Assembly (NCBI GenBank): GCA_036389695.1
Contig: DASVWG010000291.1
Coordinates: forward strand, 1 to 54,452
Direction: 5' to 3'
DNA length: 54,452 bases
Source of the DNA: JALZHR01 sp036389695
Lineage (GTDB): Bacteria > Acidobacteriota > Blastocatellia > Pyrinomonadales > Pyrinomonadaceae
The notes beneath the pieces were generated by a model. The model did not search any database. It had not been told where the DNA came from and saw only the letters and a program-made list of their open reading frames with translations. Made by a program: the position numbers and the translations under genes. The stretch's first letter is position 1. Each line of letters starts with the position of its first letter. Below are positions 8,293 through 15,238 of this stretch, piece by piece.

Positions 8293-8796
8293 CTACGGTT
8301 TTTTCTCGGTTGAAGGCTTATCGCCGTCGGTGGTCGAATCGTCGAAATTGGGCATCTTCCAGTCGCCGAGCGATTTTTTGAATATTTCTTCAAGCGATTT
8401 ATCGAGCGCGATTTTCCATTCGTCCGATTCCTTGACGAAATAGAGCGTATCCCATTCGCTGGTTTTTTCGTTTTTTACTTCGAGCGTCGCCGTGTCGCCT
8501 TCGATTTTTTCGTTGCGCATTTCCGGCGCCTGCTTGTATTCGTTTTCGCCCGCGTCGCTTTCCTTTATCGTCTGGTCAAGCGTTTTGCCCTGCATCTTGG
8601 CAAGCCCTTCCATCATTTTTATCGTGCTGCTCGAAAGCGTTTTTTTCACGCCTTCGACATCTTTTTTCTGCGACGCCTCGACAAAGTTTTTCATCGTCCG
8701 CGTCGGCGATTTCGGCTGCATTAAATTTTGTATTTGCGTGCAGCCCGCCAGCGCGCAGGCGATAAAGGCGACAAGCAAAATTTTATAATTTTTCAT
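8293..8796 (-). CDS. Putative lipoprotein, DUF4878-like (paralogue 2 of 4)
   Basis: A 167-residue lipoprotein with the best lipobox of the set (LAGC, Cys about 19). The domain has the same three blocks: SPTRTMKNFVEASQKKD, EMRNEKIEGDTATLEVKN and FVKESDEWKIALDKS. The C-terminal tail is acidic and disordered (DDSTTDGDKPSTEKKP). A purine-rich site (GGAAAGGAAAATT) precedes the ATG, and a promoter-like sequence lies at 8829-8857. Function is unknown; the repeated ASQKKDVEGVKKTL-type helix is shared with paralogues 1, 3 and 4. Confidence 0.75.
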   Translation of the reverse strand: MKNYKILLVAFIACALAGCTQIQNLMQPKSPTRTMKNFVEASQKKDVEGVKKTLSSSTIKMMEGLAKMQGKTLDQTIKESDAGENEYKQAPEMRNEKIEGDTATLEVKNEKTSEWDTLYFVKESDEWKIALDKSLEEIFKKSLGDWKMPNFDDSTTDGDKPSTEKKP

Positions 8797-8826
8797 AATT
8801 TTCCTTTCCGATAGTTTAAAATGTGC

Positions 8827-8857
8827 AAGTATAACTCAAAATCCGTTTGTTTTTCAG
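8827..8857 (-). promoter_or_regulatory. Candidate promoter of lipoprotein paralogue 2
   Basis: Read on the minus strand, CTGAAA (8857-8852) and TATACT (8834-8829) are separated by 17 bases, a fair sigma-70-type arrangement about 32 bases upstream of the ATG. The sequence around the -10 (ATTTTGAGTTATACTT) recurs with one indel upstream of paralogue 1 (9535-9550). This suggests the upstream region was duplicated with the gene. Confidence 0.4.
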
Positions 8858-8936
8858 AAACCGCGACGCGAAATTTCGCGACGGGAAAATCGTTTTCGAT
8901 TCGGTAAAACGACGAAACCGTTCGCTTTGCTTCAGA

Positions 8937-9509
8937 TTAAGGCGTCGGCGCGGGCGTCGATGTATCGGGCACGCCGGAAGTCGGCGGCGCGGGCGTTTGA
9001 AATGTCGGCGACGAGGCGTCGGGAATTGCCGGCGACGTCGCGTCGTCGGGAATCGTCTGCTGTTTAAATTGCTCGTCCATCCGCCGCATTTCCTCTTCGG
9101 TCTTTTTCATCTGTTCCTCGACGTAGCGTTCTTTGGCGATTTTCCATTCGCCGTCTTCCTTATTAAAAGGCACGATGTCCCACGAGCCGAAAGAATTTTT
9201 AACTTCAATCGTCGCGCGGTCGCCGTCGATTTTTTCGTTTTTAAACTCGACGGTTTTCTGCGCTTCGGTAAAAAGCGTTTCGCGTTTGACGACTTCGTCG
9301 ACGGTCGTATTCTGCGCTTTGGCTTCGTCTTCCGCCATTTTCAGAGAGCCTTTCGAAAGCAGAAGCTTCATCTGCGTCGTGTCTTTTTTCTTGATGGCTT
9401 GCATATAAGCTTTCAGCGTGTCGAGCGGCGTCTCCGGCTTCGGCGCGCGCTCGGCGCAGGCGAAAAACAAAGCGGCAAGCAAAATTAAAAATATTCGATA
9501 AAATCGCAT
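8937..9509 (-). CDS. Putative lipoprotein, DUF4878-like (paralogue 1 of 4)
   Basis: A 190-residue exported protein. The signal peptide ends in ALFFAC (Cys about 18). The shared blocks are TPLDTLKAYMQAIKKKD, EFKNEKIDGDRATIEVKN and FNKEDGEWKIAKERY. Unlike its paralogues it continues into a charged coiled-coil-like helix (VEEQMKKTEEEMRRMDEQFK) and a Pro/Thr/Ser-rich tail of about 45 residues that may span cell-envelope layers. It is the first gene of the tandem array. Function is unknown. Confidence 0.75.
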   Translation of the reverse strand: MRFYRIFLILLAALFFACAERAPKPETPLDTLKAYMQAIKKKDTTQMKLLLSKGSLKMAEDEAKAQNTTVDEVVKRETLFTEAQKTVEFKNEKIDGDRATIEVKNSFGSWDIVPFNKEDGEWKIAKERYVEEQMKKTEEEMRRMDEQFKQQTIPDDATSPAIPDASSPTFQTPAPPTSGVPDTSTPAPTP

Positions 9510-9534
9510 TCTCGTTTAATAACCTTCTGAAAAT

Positions 9535-9562
9535 AGTTATACTCAAAATGAAAAGTATAACT
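9535..9562. promoter_or_regulatory. AGTTATACT inverted repeat between divergent genes
   Basis: A 9-bp inverted repeat (AGTTATACT at 9535-9543, AGTATAACT at 9554-9562) with a 10-nt spacer. It lies 26 bases upstream of lipoprotein paralogue 1 and 74 bases upstream of the PhhB-like gene. It could be an operator or promoter element; the shared TATACT word also occurs upstream of paralogue 2. Confidence 0.35.
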
Positions 9563-9635
9563 TAAATCGAGCGATGGCGGCGACCTTGTAAAAGCGAAGA
9601 ACTACGGCACTGATTATTTAGGATTGATTAAGATT

Positions 9636-9920
9636 ATGGAAAGACGAAAATTATCGGCGGAAGAAATCGAAGCGAATTTGCCGGGTTTAGCTGATTGGAC
9701 GGTGGCAAACGACAAGCTCTCGAAAAAATTCGAGTTTAAGAATTTCGCCGAGAGTCTGGATTTTGTCAATCGCGTCGGCGAAATCGCCGAGCGCCGCGAC
9801 CATCACCCGGACATTTTATTCGGCTGGGGCTACGCCGAATTTTTTATCACGACGCACGACGCGGGCGGCATCACGGCGCGCGATTTCGATTTGGCGAAAG
9901 AAATAGACAAACTGAGTTAA
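9636..9920 (+). CDS. phhB: 4a-hydroxytetrahydrobiopterin dehydratase (PCD/PhhB family)
   Basis: A 94-residue pterin-4a-carbinolamine dehydratase. It dehydrates 4a-hydroxytetrahydrobiopterin so that the pterin cofactor of aromatic amino-acid hydroxylases can be recycled. The family signature is clear: LADWTV, the catalytic-site string AERRDHHPDIL (residues about 51-61), then a TTHDAGGIT block and the closing helix DFDLAKEIDKLS. I chose ATG 9636; an in-frame TTG at 9624 would add four residues. No phenylalanine hydroxylase is visible nearby. The GH1-like gene starts 10 bases downstream, probably as part of the same transcript. Confidence 0.9.
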   Translation: MERRKLSAEEIEANLPGLADWTVANDKLSKKFEFKNFAESLDFVNRVGEIAERRDHHPDILFGWGYAEFFITTHDAGGITARDFDLAKEIDKLS

Positions 9921-9930
9921 GACTAAACAA

Positions 9931-11175
9931 ATGGCAAAAAAACCGGGTATTTTTCCGACCTTTTTTATTTCCGGTTTCGAGTGTTCCACTTTTCTCTGGA
10001 AAGATAAAGGACGCCGCAACCTCGTCGCTGAAACGCAGCATGACAGATTCGTCCGCGAAGATTACAGGCATTTGCGCGAGCTTGGCATCGCCGTTGCGCG
10101 CGAAGGAATTCCGTGGGCGTTCGTCGATAAAAACGGGCGTTACGATTTTTCCGCGATTGACCCGATGATTGCGGCGATGAACGAATCGCAGATTCTGCCG
10201 ATTTGGGATTTATGTCATTACGGCTACCCGGAGGATTTAGACCCTTTTTCCGAAGGATTTACCGTTCGTTTCGCCGATTACTGCCGCGCCGCCGCGCGCT
10301 ACGTCGTCGCGCGCGTTCGCGGTCCGCATTTCTTTACGCCGATTAACGAAATAACTTTTTTTTCATTCATCGGCGGCGAGTGGGGCTGGACGGCGCCTTA
10401 TAAAAATACCCGGGAAGACCGCTTTAAATTGCGCGTCGCTTTGTGCAAAGCCGCGATTGCCGGCGTCAAGGCGATTCGCGAAATCGAGCCGCAAGCCCGA
10501 ATGATTAACATCGACCCGCTCGTGCAGGTCGTCGCCCCGCGCGACCGACCGGATTTGGCGGAAGCCGCCGAACACGAAACTTTCGTGGACACTTTTCTGG
10601 CGTGGGACATTCTCTACGGACGAGAACACCCGGAACTCGGCGGCGCGCCGGAAATTCTGGATATTGTCGGCGCGAATAATTACTCTTTCGGGCAAATGGA
10701 ATACCGCGAGCAAGGTCCGCACGCCGCGCTCAACCCGGACGACGACCGCATCAAACCGCTCTGCGAATTGATGAAAAGGGTTTGGGAGCGCTATCGCCGA
10801 CCGATGATTATCGGCGAAACCAGCGGTCTCGGCGGCGGGCGCGCCGCGTGGCTCAAAGACGTGACGGAAGAATCGCTCGCCGCCGTCAACGAAGGGATGG
10901 ATTTGCACGGCATCTGTCTGTTTCCGGCAGTCGATATGCAGGATTGGCACACCGGCGAATGGCTGCACAACGGAATCTGCGATTTGGAAGACTGCGACGG
11001 GCAGCTGCGCCGCGTTCCGAGCCGGAACTATGTCAACGAGCTGCGCCGCTGGCAAAAAGAACTGAACCGCGTCACGGCGCTCGACAAAGACCCGTTCAGC
11101 GACCCGGTCGAATTGCAGGACGTGATTGACGCCGCGCGAAGACTTAAGCCGATGCCCGATAAAAATTGGAGTTAG
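9931..11175 (+). CDS. GH1-like (clan GH-A) glycoside hydrolase
   Basis: A 414-residue cytosolic protein resembling GH1/beta-glucosidase-type (beta/alpha)8 barrels, shorter than the usual 440-480 residues of GH1. The start FISGFECSTFLWKDKGRRN resembles the GH1 beginning. FTPINEITFF (about residues 135-144) matches the acid/base TxNE motif. MIIGETSGLGG (about 291-301) supplies the likely nucleophile Glu. WDLCHYGYP corresponds to the GH1 W-LxHxxxP substrate region. There is no signal peptide. The substrate is unknown. A stem-loop terminator lies downstream at 11279-11306, shared with the convergent icd gene. Confidence 0.75.
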   Translation: MAKKPGIFPTFFISGFECSTFLWKDKGRRNLVAETQHDRFVREDYRHLRELGIAVAREGIPWAFVDKNGRYDFSAIDPMIAAMNESQILPIWDLCHYGYPEDLDPFSEGFTVRFADYCRAAARYVVARVRGPHFFTPINEITFFSFIGGEWGWTAPYKNTREDRFKLRVALCKAAIAGVKAIREIEPQARMINIDPLVQVVAPRDRPDLAEAAEHETFVDTFLAWDILYGREHPELGGAPEILDIVGANNYSFGQMEYREQGPHAALNPDDDRIKPLCELMKRVWERYRRPMIIGETSGLGGGRAAWLKDVTEESLAAVNEGMDLHGICLFPAVDMQDWHTGEWLHNGICDLEDCDGQLRRVPSRNYVNELRRWQKELNRVTALDKDPFSDPVELQDVIDAARRLKPMPDKNWS

Positions 11176-11278
11176 TTTTTAATTTAAATTAGAAAACAGC
11201 CGGACATTTGAGCGAGCTTTTACGATTGCGAACGACGTTATTAACTTTAAATCAGAAAAACTATAGTCATATAAAATA

Positions 11279-11306
11279 AAAAACTCCTGAAATGTCAGGA
11301 GTTTTT
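11279..11306. terminator. Bidirectional rho-independent terminator
   Basis: AAAAACTCCTGA (11279-11290), loop AATG, TCAGGAGTTTTT (11295-11306). The stem is perfect, with an A-tract on one side and a T-tract on the other, so it can work for both the glycosidase (plus) and icd (minus). Confidence 0.85.
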
Positions 11307-11328
11307 TATAAATTTTGAATTTAAAGTT

Positions 11329-13539
11329 TTAAATTCCGTCCACAATAGCATTCAGCGTAGCCGAAGGTCTCATCGCGGCGTAAGTCTTTTCAGAACTCGG
11401 ATGATAATAACCGCCGACGTCTTGTGATTTTCCCTGCGCTCCAATCAATTCTTCATTGATTTTCGCTTCGTTTTCCTTCAATGCATTTGCAATCGGCGCA
11501 AATTTTGCAGCGATTTCAGAATCCGATGTTTGATTTGCCAGGCTTTCCGCCCAATACATTGCCAGATAGAAATGAGAGCCGCGGTTATCGATTTGCCCGA
11601 CTTTTCTCGCCGGAGATTTGTCGGTCGCTAAAAATTTCGCATTCGCTTCGTCCAGAGCGTCTGCCAGAATCTGCGCTTTTTTATTGTCTTGAGTTTGAGC
11701 CAGATGCTCGAAGCTTGCCTGTAGAGCTAAAAATTCACCGAGAGAATCCCAGCGCAAATATCCTTCTTTTACAAATTGTTCGACGTGTTTCGGCGCGCTT
11801 CCTCCGGCTCCGGTTTCAAACAAGCCGCCGCCGTTCATTAATGGAACTATCGAAAGCATTTTGGCGGAAGTGCCGAGTTCCAGAATCGGGAACATATCCG
11901 TCAGATAATCTCGCAAAACATTTCCGGAAACCGAAATCGTGTCTTTGCCTTCTCTGGCGCGTTTCAAAGTTTCGAGCATCGCGTCCTGCACATCCATAAT
12001 CCTGATGTCGAGACCGTTTAAATCATAATCCTGCAGATATTTTTCTACTTTTTTGATTATCTGCGCGTCGTGCGCCCGGTCTTTGTCGAGCCAGAAAATG
12101 GCGGGCGTGTCGGAAAGTCTGGCACGGTTGACCGCCAATTTCACCCAATCCTGAACGGGAGCGTCTTTGGTTTGGCACATTCTGAAAATATCGCCGTTCT
12201 GAACGTTTTGTTCTAACAAAACATTTCCGTTTTCGTCTTCCACTTTCACCGTTCCTTCGCCTGAAATCTGGAAAGTCTTGTCGTGCGAACCGTATTCTTC
12301 GGCTTTTTGCGCCATCAAACCGACATTGGGAACGGAACCGAAAGTTTTCGGGTCGATTGCTCCGTTCTTCTTCATATCCTCGATAATCGCCTCGTAAAAG
12401 CGCGCGTAAGTTCTGTCCGGAATAATGCAGACGGCGTCTTCTTCCCTGCCGTCTTTATTCCACATTTTTCCGCCGCCGCGAACCAGCGCCGCCATCGAAG
12501 CATCTACAATCACGTCCGAAGAAACGTGGAAATTGGTAATTCCGTTGTCCGAATTGACCATCGCGATTCTCGCGCTGCTCGCGATTGTCTTTTCGATGTC
12601 CGCCTTTATTTCCGCCTCTTTCGGATGTCCGGCAATTTTTTCGAAAAGCGTCGCCAACCCGAAGTTCGGATTAATGTCCAATTCTCTGAAAGTGTCTTTA
12701 TATTTTTCGAAAACGTCTTTAAAGTATGTTTCGACAATCGCCCCGAAAATAATCGGGTCGGAAACCTTCATCATCGTCGCTTTCAAGTGCGCGGAAAGAA
12801 GAACGTCTTTTTCTTTGGCTTCACGAATCGCTTCCTCGACAAAAGATTTCAACGCGGAAAGATTCATAACGGAAGAATCAATTACTTCGCCTGCTTTGAG
12901 CGGCGCGTAATCTTTTAAAACCTGTTCGGAACCGTCATTTCCATAGAAAACGATTCTGAATTTTCCTTCCCGTTCCACGGTCGTCGAAGTTTCCGAGCCG
13001 TAAAAATCTCCGGAATTCATATGCGCGACAGAAGTTTTGGAATCCGCACTCCAAACCCCCATTCGATGAGGATTCGCTTTCGCATAATTTTTTACGGCTT
13101 TCGCGGCGCGCCGGTCGGAATTTCCTTCTCTCAAGACAGGATTTACCGCGCTTCCCAAAACGCGCGCGTATTTCTGGTTGATGGCTTTTTCTTCGTCCGT
13201 TTTAGGTTCCGCCGCGTAATTCGGCACCGCGAAACCTTGTTTCTGAAGCTCGGCAATCGCTTCTTCCAACTGCGGAACGGAAGCCGAAATGTTCGGCAGC
13301 TTGATGATGTTGGCTTCGGGTTTTGTCGCCAATTCGCCCAATTCCGCCAGCGCGTCGGGAATTTTCTGGTCGTCTTTTAAATATTCGGGAAAGTTGGCTA
13401 AAATTCTGCCCGCCAGCGAAATATCCGGAACTTCGATTTCAATATCTGCGGCTTTTGTAAAAGCTTTTAGGATTGGCAGAAAAGAATGCGTCGCCAGCAT
13501 CGGCGCTTCATCGGTTAAAGTGTAGTAGATTTTTGACAT
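11329..13539 (-). CDS. icd: Monomeric NADP-dependent isocitrate dehydrogenase
   Basis: A 736-residue monomeric-type isocitrate dehydrogenase, of full family length. It oxidatively decarboxylates isocitrate to 2-oxoglutarate with NADP+ in the TCA cycle. Diagnostic stretches include YTLTDEAPMLATHSFLPIL at the N-terminus, LPNISASVPQLEEAIAEL, VLGSAVNPVLREGNSDRRA (residues about 130-148), and GAGGSAPKHVEQF late in the protein. A purine-rich site (AAAGGTCAGAA) precedes the ATG. It ends at a bidirectional terminator. Immediately upstream, on the opposite strand, lies what looks like the 3' remnant of a dimeric-type isocitrate dehydrogenase, suggesting this gene replaced an unrelated enzyme of the same function. 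Confidence 0.95.
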   Translation of the reverse strand: MSKIYYTLTDEAPMLATHSFLPILKAFTKAADIEIEVPDISLAGRILANFPEYLKDDQKIPDALAELGELATKPEANIIKLPNISASVPQLEEAIAELQKQGFAVPNYAAEPKTDEEKAINQKYARVLGSAVNPVLREGNSDRRAAKAVKNYAKANPHRMGVWSADSKTSVAHMNSGDFYGSETSTTVEREGKFRIVFYGNDGSEQVLKDYAPLKAGEVIDSSVMNLSALKSFVEEAIREAKEKDVLLSAHLKATMMKVSDPIIFGAIVETYFKDVFEKYKDTFRELDINPNFGLATLFEKIAGHPKEAEIKADIEKTIASSARIAMVNSDNGITNFHVSSDVIVDASMAALVRGGGKMWNKDGREEDAVCIIPDRTYARFYEAIIEDMKKNGAIDPKTFGSVPNVGLMAQKAEEYGSHDKTFQISGEGTVKVEDENGNVLLEQNVQNGDIFRMCQTKDAPVQDWVKLAVNRARLSDTPAIFWLDKDRAHDAQIIKKVEKYLQDYDLNGLDIRIMDVQDAMLETLKRAREGKDTISVSGNVLRDYLTDMFPILELGTSAKMLSIVPLMNGGGLFETGAGGSAPKHVEQFVKEGYLRWDSLGEFLALQASFEHLAQTQDNKKAQILADALDEANAKFLATDKSPARKVGQIDNRGSHFYLAMYWAESLANQTSDSEIAAKFAPIANALKENEAKINEELIGAQGKSQDVGGYYHPSSEKTYAAMRPSATLNAIVDGI

Positions 13540-13589
13540 TTCTGACCTTTTATTGATTGTTTTTATTTCAGATTATTGTAATCATTGTC

Positions 13590-13685
13590 GTCCAACTTCT
13601 CCAAAAGTTCAACGAAGCCGGATTAGACGTTATCAAAACCGAAAACCTCTACAGCTTCGACGGCGCGAAAGGTTATTCAGCCTAA
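13590..13685 (+). pseudogene. C-terminal remnant resembling dimeric-type isocitrate dehydrogenase
   Basis: In the frame starting 13590 the plus strand reads VQLLQKFNEAGLDVIKTE and NLYSFDGAKGYSA before a TAA at 13683. From memory this matches the extreme C-terminus of dimeric NADP isocitrate dehydrogenases of the Thermus type, which usually end in a ENLY-FDGEPGFSLGQGQ-like sequence. No start codon or N-terminal part is present. The upstream side is taken by the divergent monomeric icd gene, and the last residues seem replaced by a REP-like repeat that starts at the stop codon. A good plus-strand terminator follows at 13733. I read it as a dead gene end, based on about 31 residues only. Confidence 0.55.
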
Positions 13686-13713
13686 GTCGGAATCGCCTGC
13701 GACAGCGGGCGGA
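13685..13713 (+). repeat. REP-like GC repeat, diverged single copy
   Basis: This 29-nt stretch (CGCCTGCGACAGCGGGCGG core) matches the 30-bp arms at 21836-21865 and 21922-21951 with about five differences. As there, it begins at a stop codon (TAA 13683-13685). It is flanked by remnant icd sequence upstream and a terminator downstream. Confidence 0.6.
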
Positions 13714-13732
13714 TTACCGTAAACTCATAAGG

Positions 13733-13766
13733 AAAAAGGATGAAGTCTCGGCTTCGTCCTTTTTGT
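13733..13766 (+). terminator. Rho-independent terminator after the icd remnant
   Basis: AAAAAGGATGAAG (13733-13745), loop TCTCGG, CTTCGTCCTTTTT (13752-13764), followed by GTTTT. There is a 13-bp stem with one G-T pair. No intact plus-strand gene ends here, so it fits a terminator left over from the degraded icd gene. Confidence 0.75.
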
Positions 13767-13782
13767 TTTCGGGCAAATTAAA

Positions 13783-13987
13783 GGTAGTGGGTCATTTTCA
13801 ATGTTGAACACGAATTGAGATTTTGGCTATGCGTGTTAGCGCACAGACAGATGCCATTTATAGTGATTAACTCAACGCCGGACTTTAAAACCCTGGCATA
13901 TGGCGGGAATTAGCGATTCTCTCCTTAATACTACAAAGATAAGATTGCTTATCTTTATTGGTTCAATATTGAAAATGACCCACTACC
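13783..13987. mobile_element. MITE-like element with 26-bp terminal inverted repeats
   Basis: The ends GGTAGTGGGTCATTTTCAA... (13783-13808) and its inverse (13962-13987) match at 25 of 26 positions. The 205-bp element has no open frame and holds an internal AAAGATAAG/CTTATCTTT hairpin (about 13935-13956). The sharp ends suggest a non-autonomous transposable element or a deleted IS. I could not find a convincing target-site duplication (flanks TTAAA and AATGA). It lies upstream of the two flavoenzyme genes. Confidence 0.6.
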
Positions 13988-14031
13988 AATGAGCCAGCAG
14001 CGGGCTTATTGAACTAATCCAAAATCAAATA

Positions 14032-15225
14032 ATGAAAAAAAAATATGATGTTATTGTAATCGGAGGCGGTTCGATAGGCTTGTCCACCGCTTATCATTTA
14101 GCCAAAAATAAAACTAAAACATTGGTGCTCGAAAGATTCGGCTTTCTTAACCAACGCGGAAGCTCGGCGGGCGTATCGAGACAATTCCGAATACCATATC
14201 CGGAACCGTATATGGTTCAGATGGTTTTGGAATCCGTCAAGTGGTGGGATGAATTGCAGGGCAAGACCGGCAAACAGCTTTTAGATAAGGTCGGAACATT
14301 GTGGTTTGGCGACCCGGCGGTGCATTCGACGGAGGGAAATATCGGAGCGGCGGAAGATTCTCTGACGGAAAAAAACGTCCCGTTCACAAAACTCGATTCA
14401 AAAGAAATAGAAAATCAATATAATTTCCGCGATTTGCCTTCCACATACGTCGGTTTGTTTCAGCCGGGCGGCGCGAGCATCGATTTGAAGGCGACACTCG
14501 AAACATTATTAAAATCGAATCGGGACTCGCCTGACGTCGATTTAATGGAGGATTCAAAAGTAAAAAGCATTCGGCAGGACGGGAAAATATTTGAAGTAAC
14601 TACCGCGCGCGGAACTTATGAATCCGAAAAATTAGTGCTTACTCCCGGACCGTATATCGACGAGGTTGCGCGCCTGCTAAACTTCGGAACCGAGGTTATC
14701 TACTGGAATATGTCTTCCTGTTACTTTAAAAAAACCGACCCGAACGTTAAGTTTCCGACATGGTTTGTTTTTCAGAATGCCGATAAGCAAAGCGGAAGCG
14801 GCAACGAATTTTACGGTTTTCCCGAAGTGGATTGGGACAATCCGGGATATATACGGGTTGCGCCGGACTTTGTAATGAAGACTCTGACCGACCCCGAGCA
14901 GCGAACGTCCGTTCCCAACAAACAGGAAATCGGATTCACGTCCGAATGGGTCAGCAAGCACATGAAAGGACTCGACCCCAAACCGTATTTCGAATCGACC
15001 TGCTTTGTGGCTTTAAGCCAAAATCAGAATAAAGAGCTAATCATCGATTTTGCGCCGGATTATGTTCCAAATCATAAAAACATCGTGATATACGCGACGG
15101 GATGGGCGGGAAAGTTCGTTCCCTTGATGGGCAAAATTCTTTCCGACCTGACGCTTGACGGAAAAACCGAATACGACATCTCGAATTTCAAGCTCGGAGA
15201 TAAAATCTTTAGACCCCTTAAATAA
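14032..15225 (+). CDS. FAD-dependent oxidoreductase, sarcosine oxidase / N-methyltryptophan oxidase-like
   Basis: A 397-residue DAO-family flavoenzyme. Such enzymes oxidise secondary amines or N-methyl amino acids to imines with O2, giving H2O2. The Rossmann motif GGGSIGLSTAYHLAK is at residues 12-26. SSAGVSRQFRIPY (about 45-57) matches the MTOX/MSOX GxSRxxR loop. Cys324 lies in CFVALSQNQNKELIID, at the position where monomeric sarcosine oxidase bonds covalently to the FAD (C-x-Y-T-x-T-P-D-x-x-FIID). GWAGKFVPLMGKILSDL is the C-terminal FAD/substrate segment. No signal peptide is seen. It starts 44 bases after a MITE-like element, and a second flavoenzyme follows after 13 bases. The substrate is unknown. 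Confidence 0.85.
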   Translation: MKKKYDVIVIGGGSIGLSTAYHLAKNKTKTLVLERFGFLNQRGSSAGVSRQFRIPYPEPYMVQMVLESVKWWDELQGKTGKQLLDKVGTLWFGDPAVHSTEGNIGAAEDSLTEKNVPFTKLDSKEIENQYNFRDLPSTYVGLFQPGGASIDLKATLETLLKSNRDSPDVDLMEDSKVKSIRQDGKIFEVTTARGTYESEKLVLTPGPYIDEVARLLNFGTEVIYWNMSSCYFKKTDPNVKFPTWFVFQNADKQSGSGNEFYGFPEVDWDNPGYIRVAPDFVMKTLTDPEQRTSVPNKQEIGFTSEWVSKHMKGLDPKPYFESTCFVALSQNQNKELIIDFAPDYVPNHKNIVIYATGWAGKFVPLMGKILSDLTLDGKTEYDISNFKLGDKIFRPLK

Positions 15226-15238
15226 AACGACTAAAAAT

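Noticed and set aside
13783..13987. A complete insertion sequence
   Set aside because: Only 205 bp and no transposase frame; called MITE-like instead.
15155..15238. Upstream start for the amine oxidase
   Set aside because: It would overlap the previous gene by 71 bases and add residues before the Rossmann fold that do not look conserved; ATG 15239 directly precedes the Rossmann strand.
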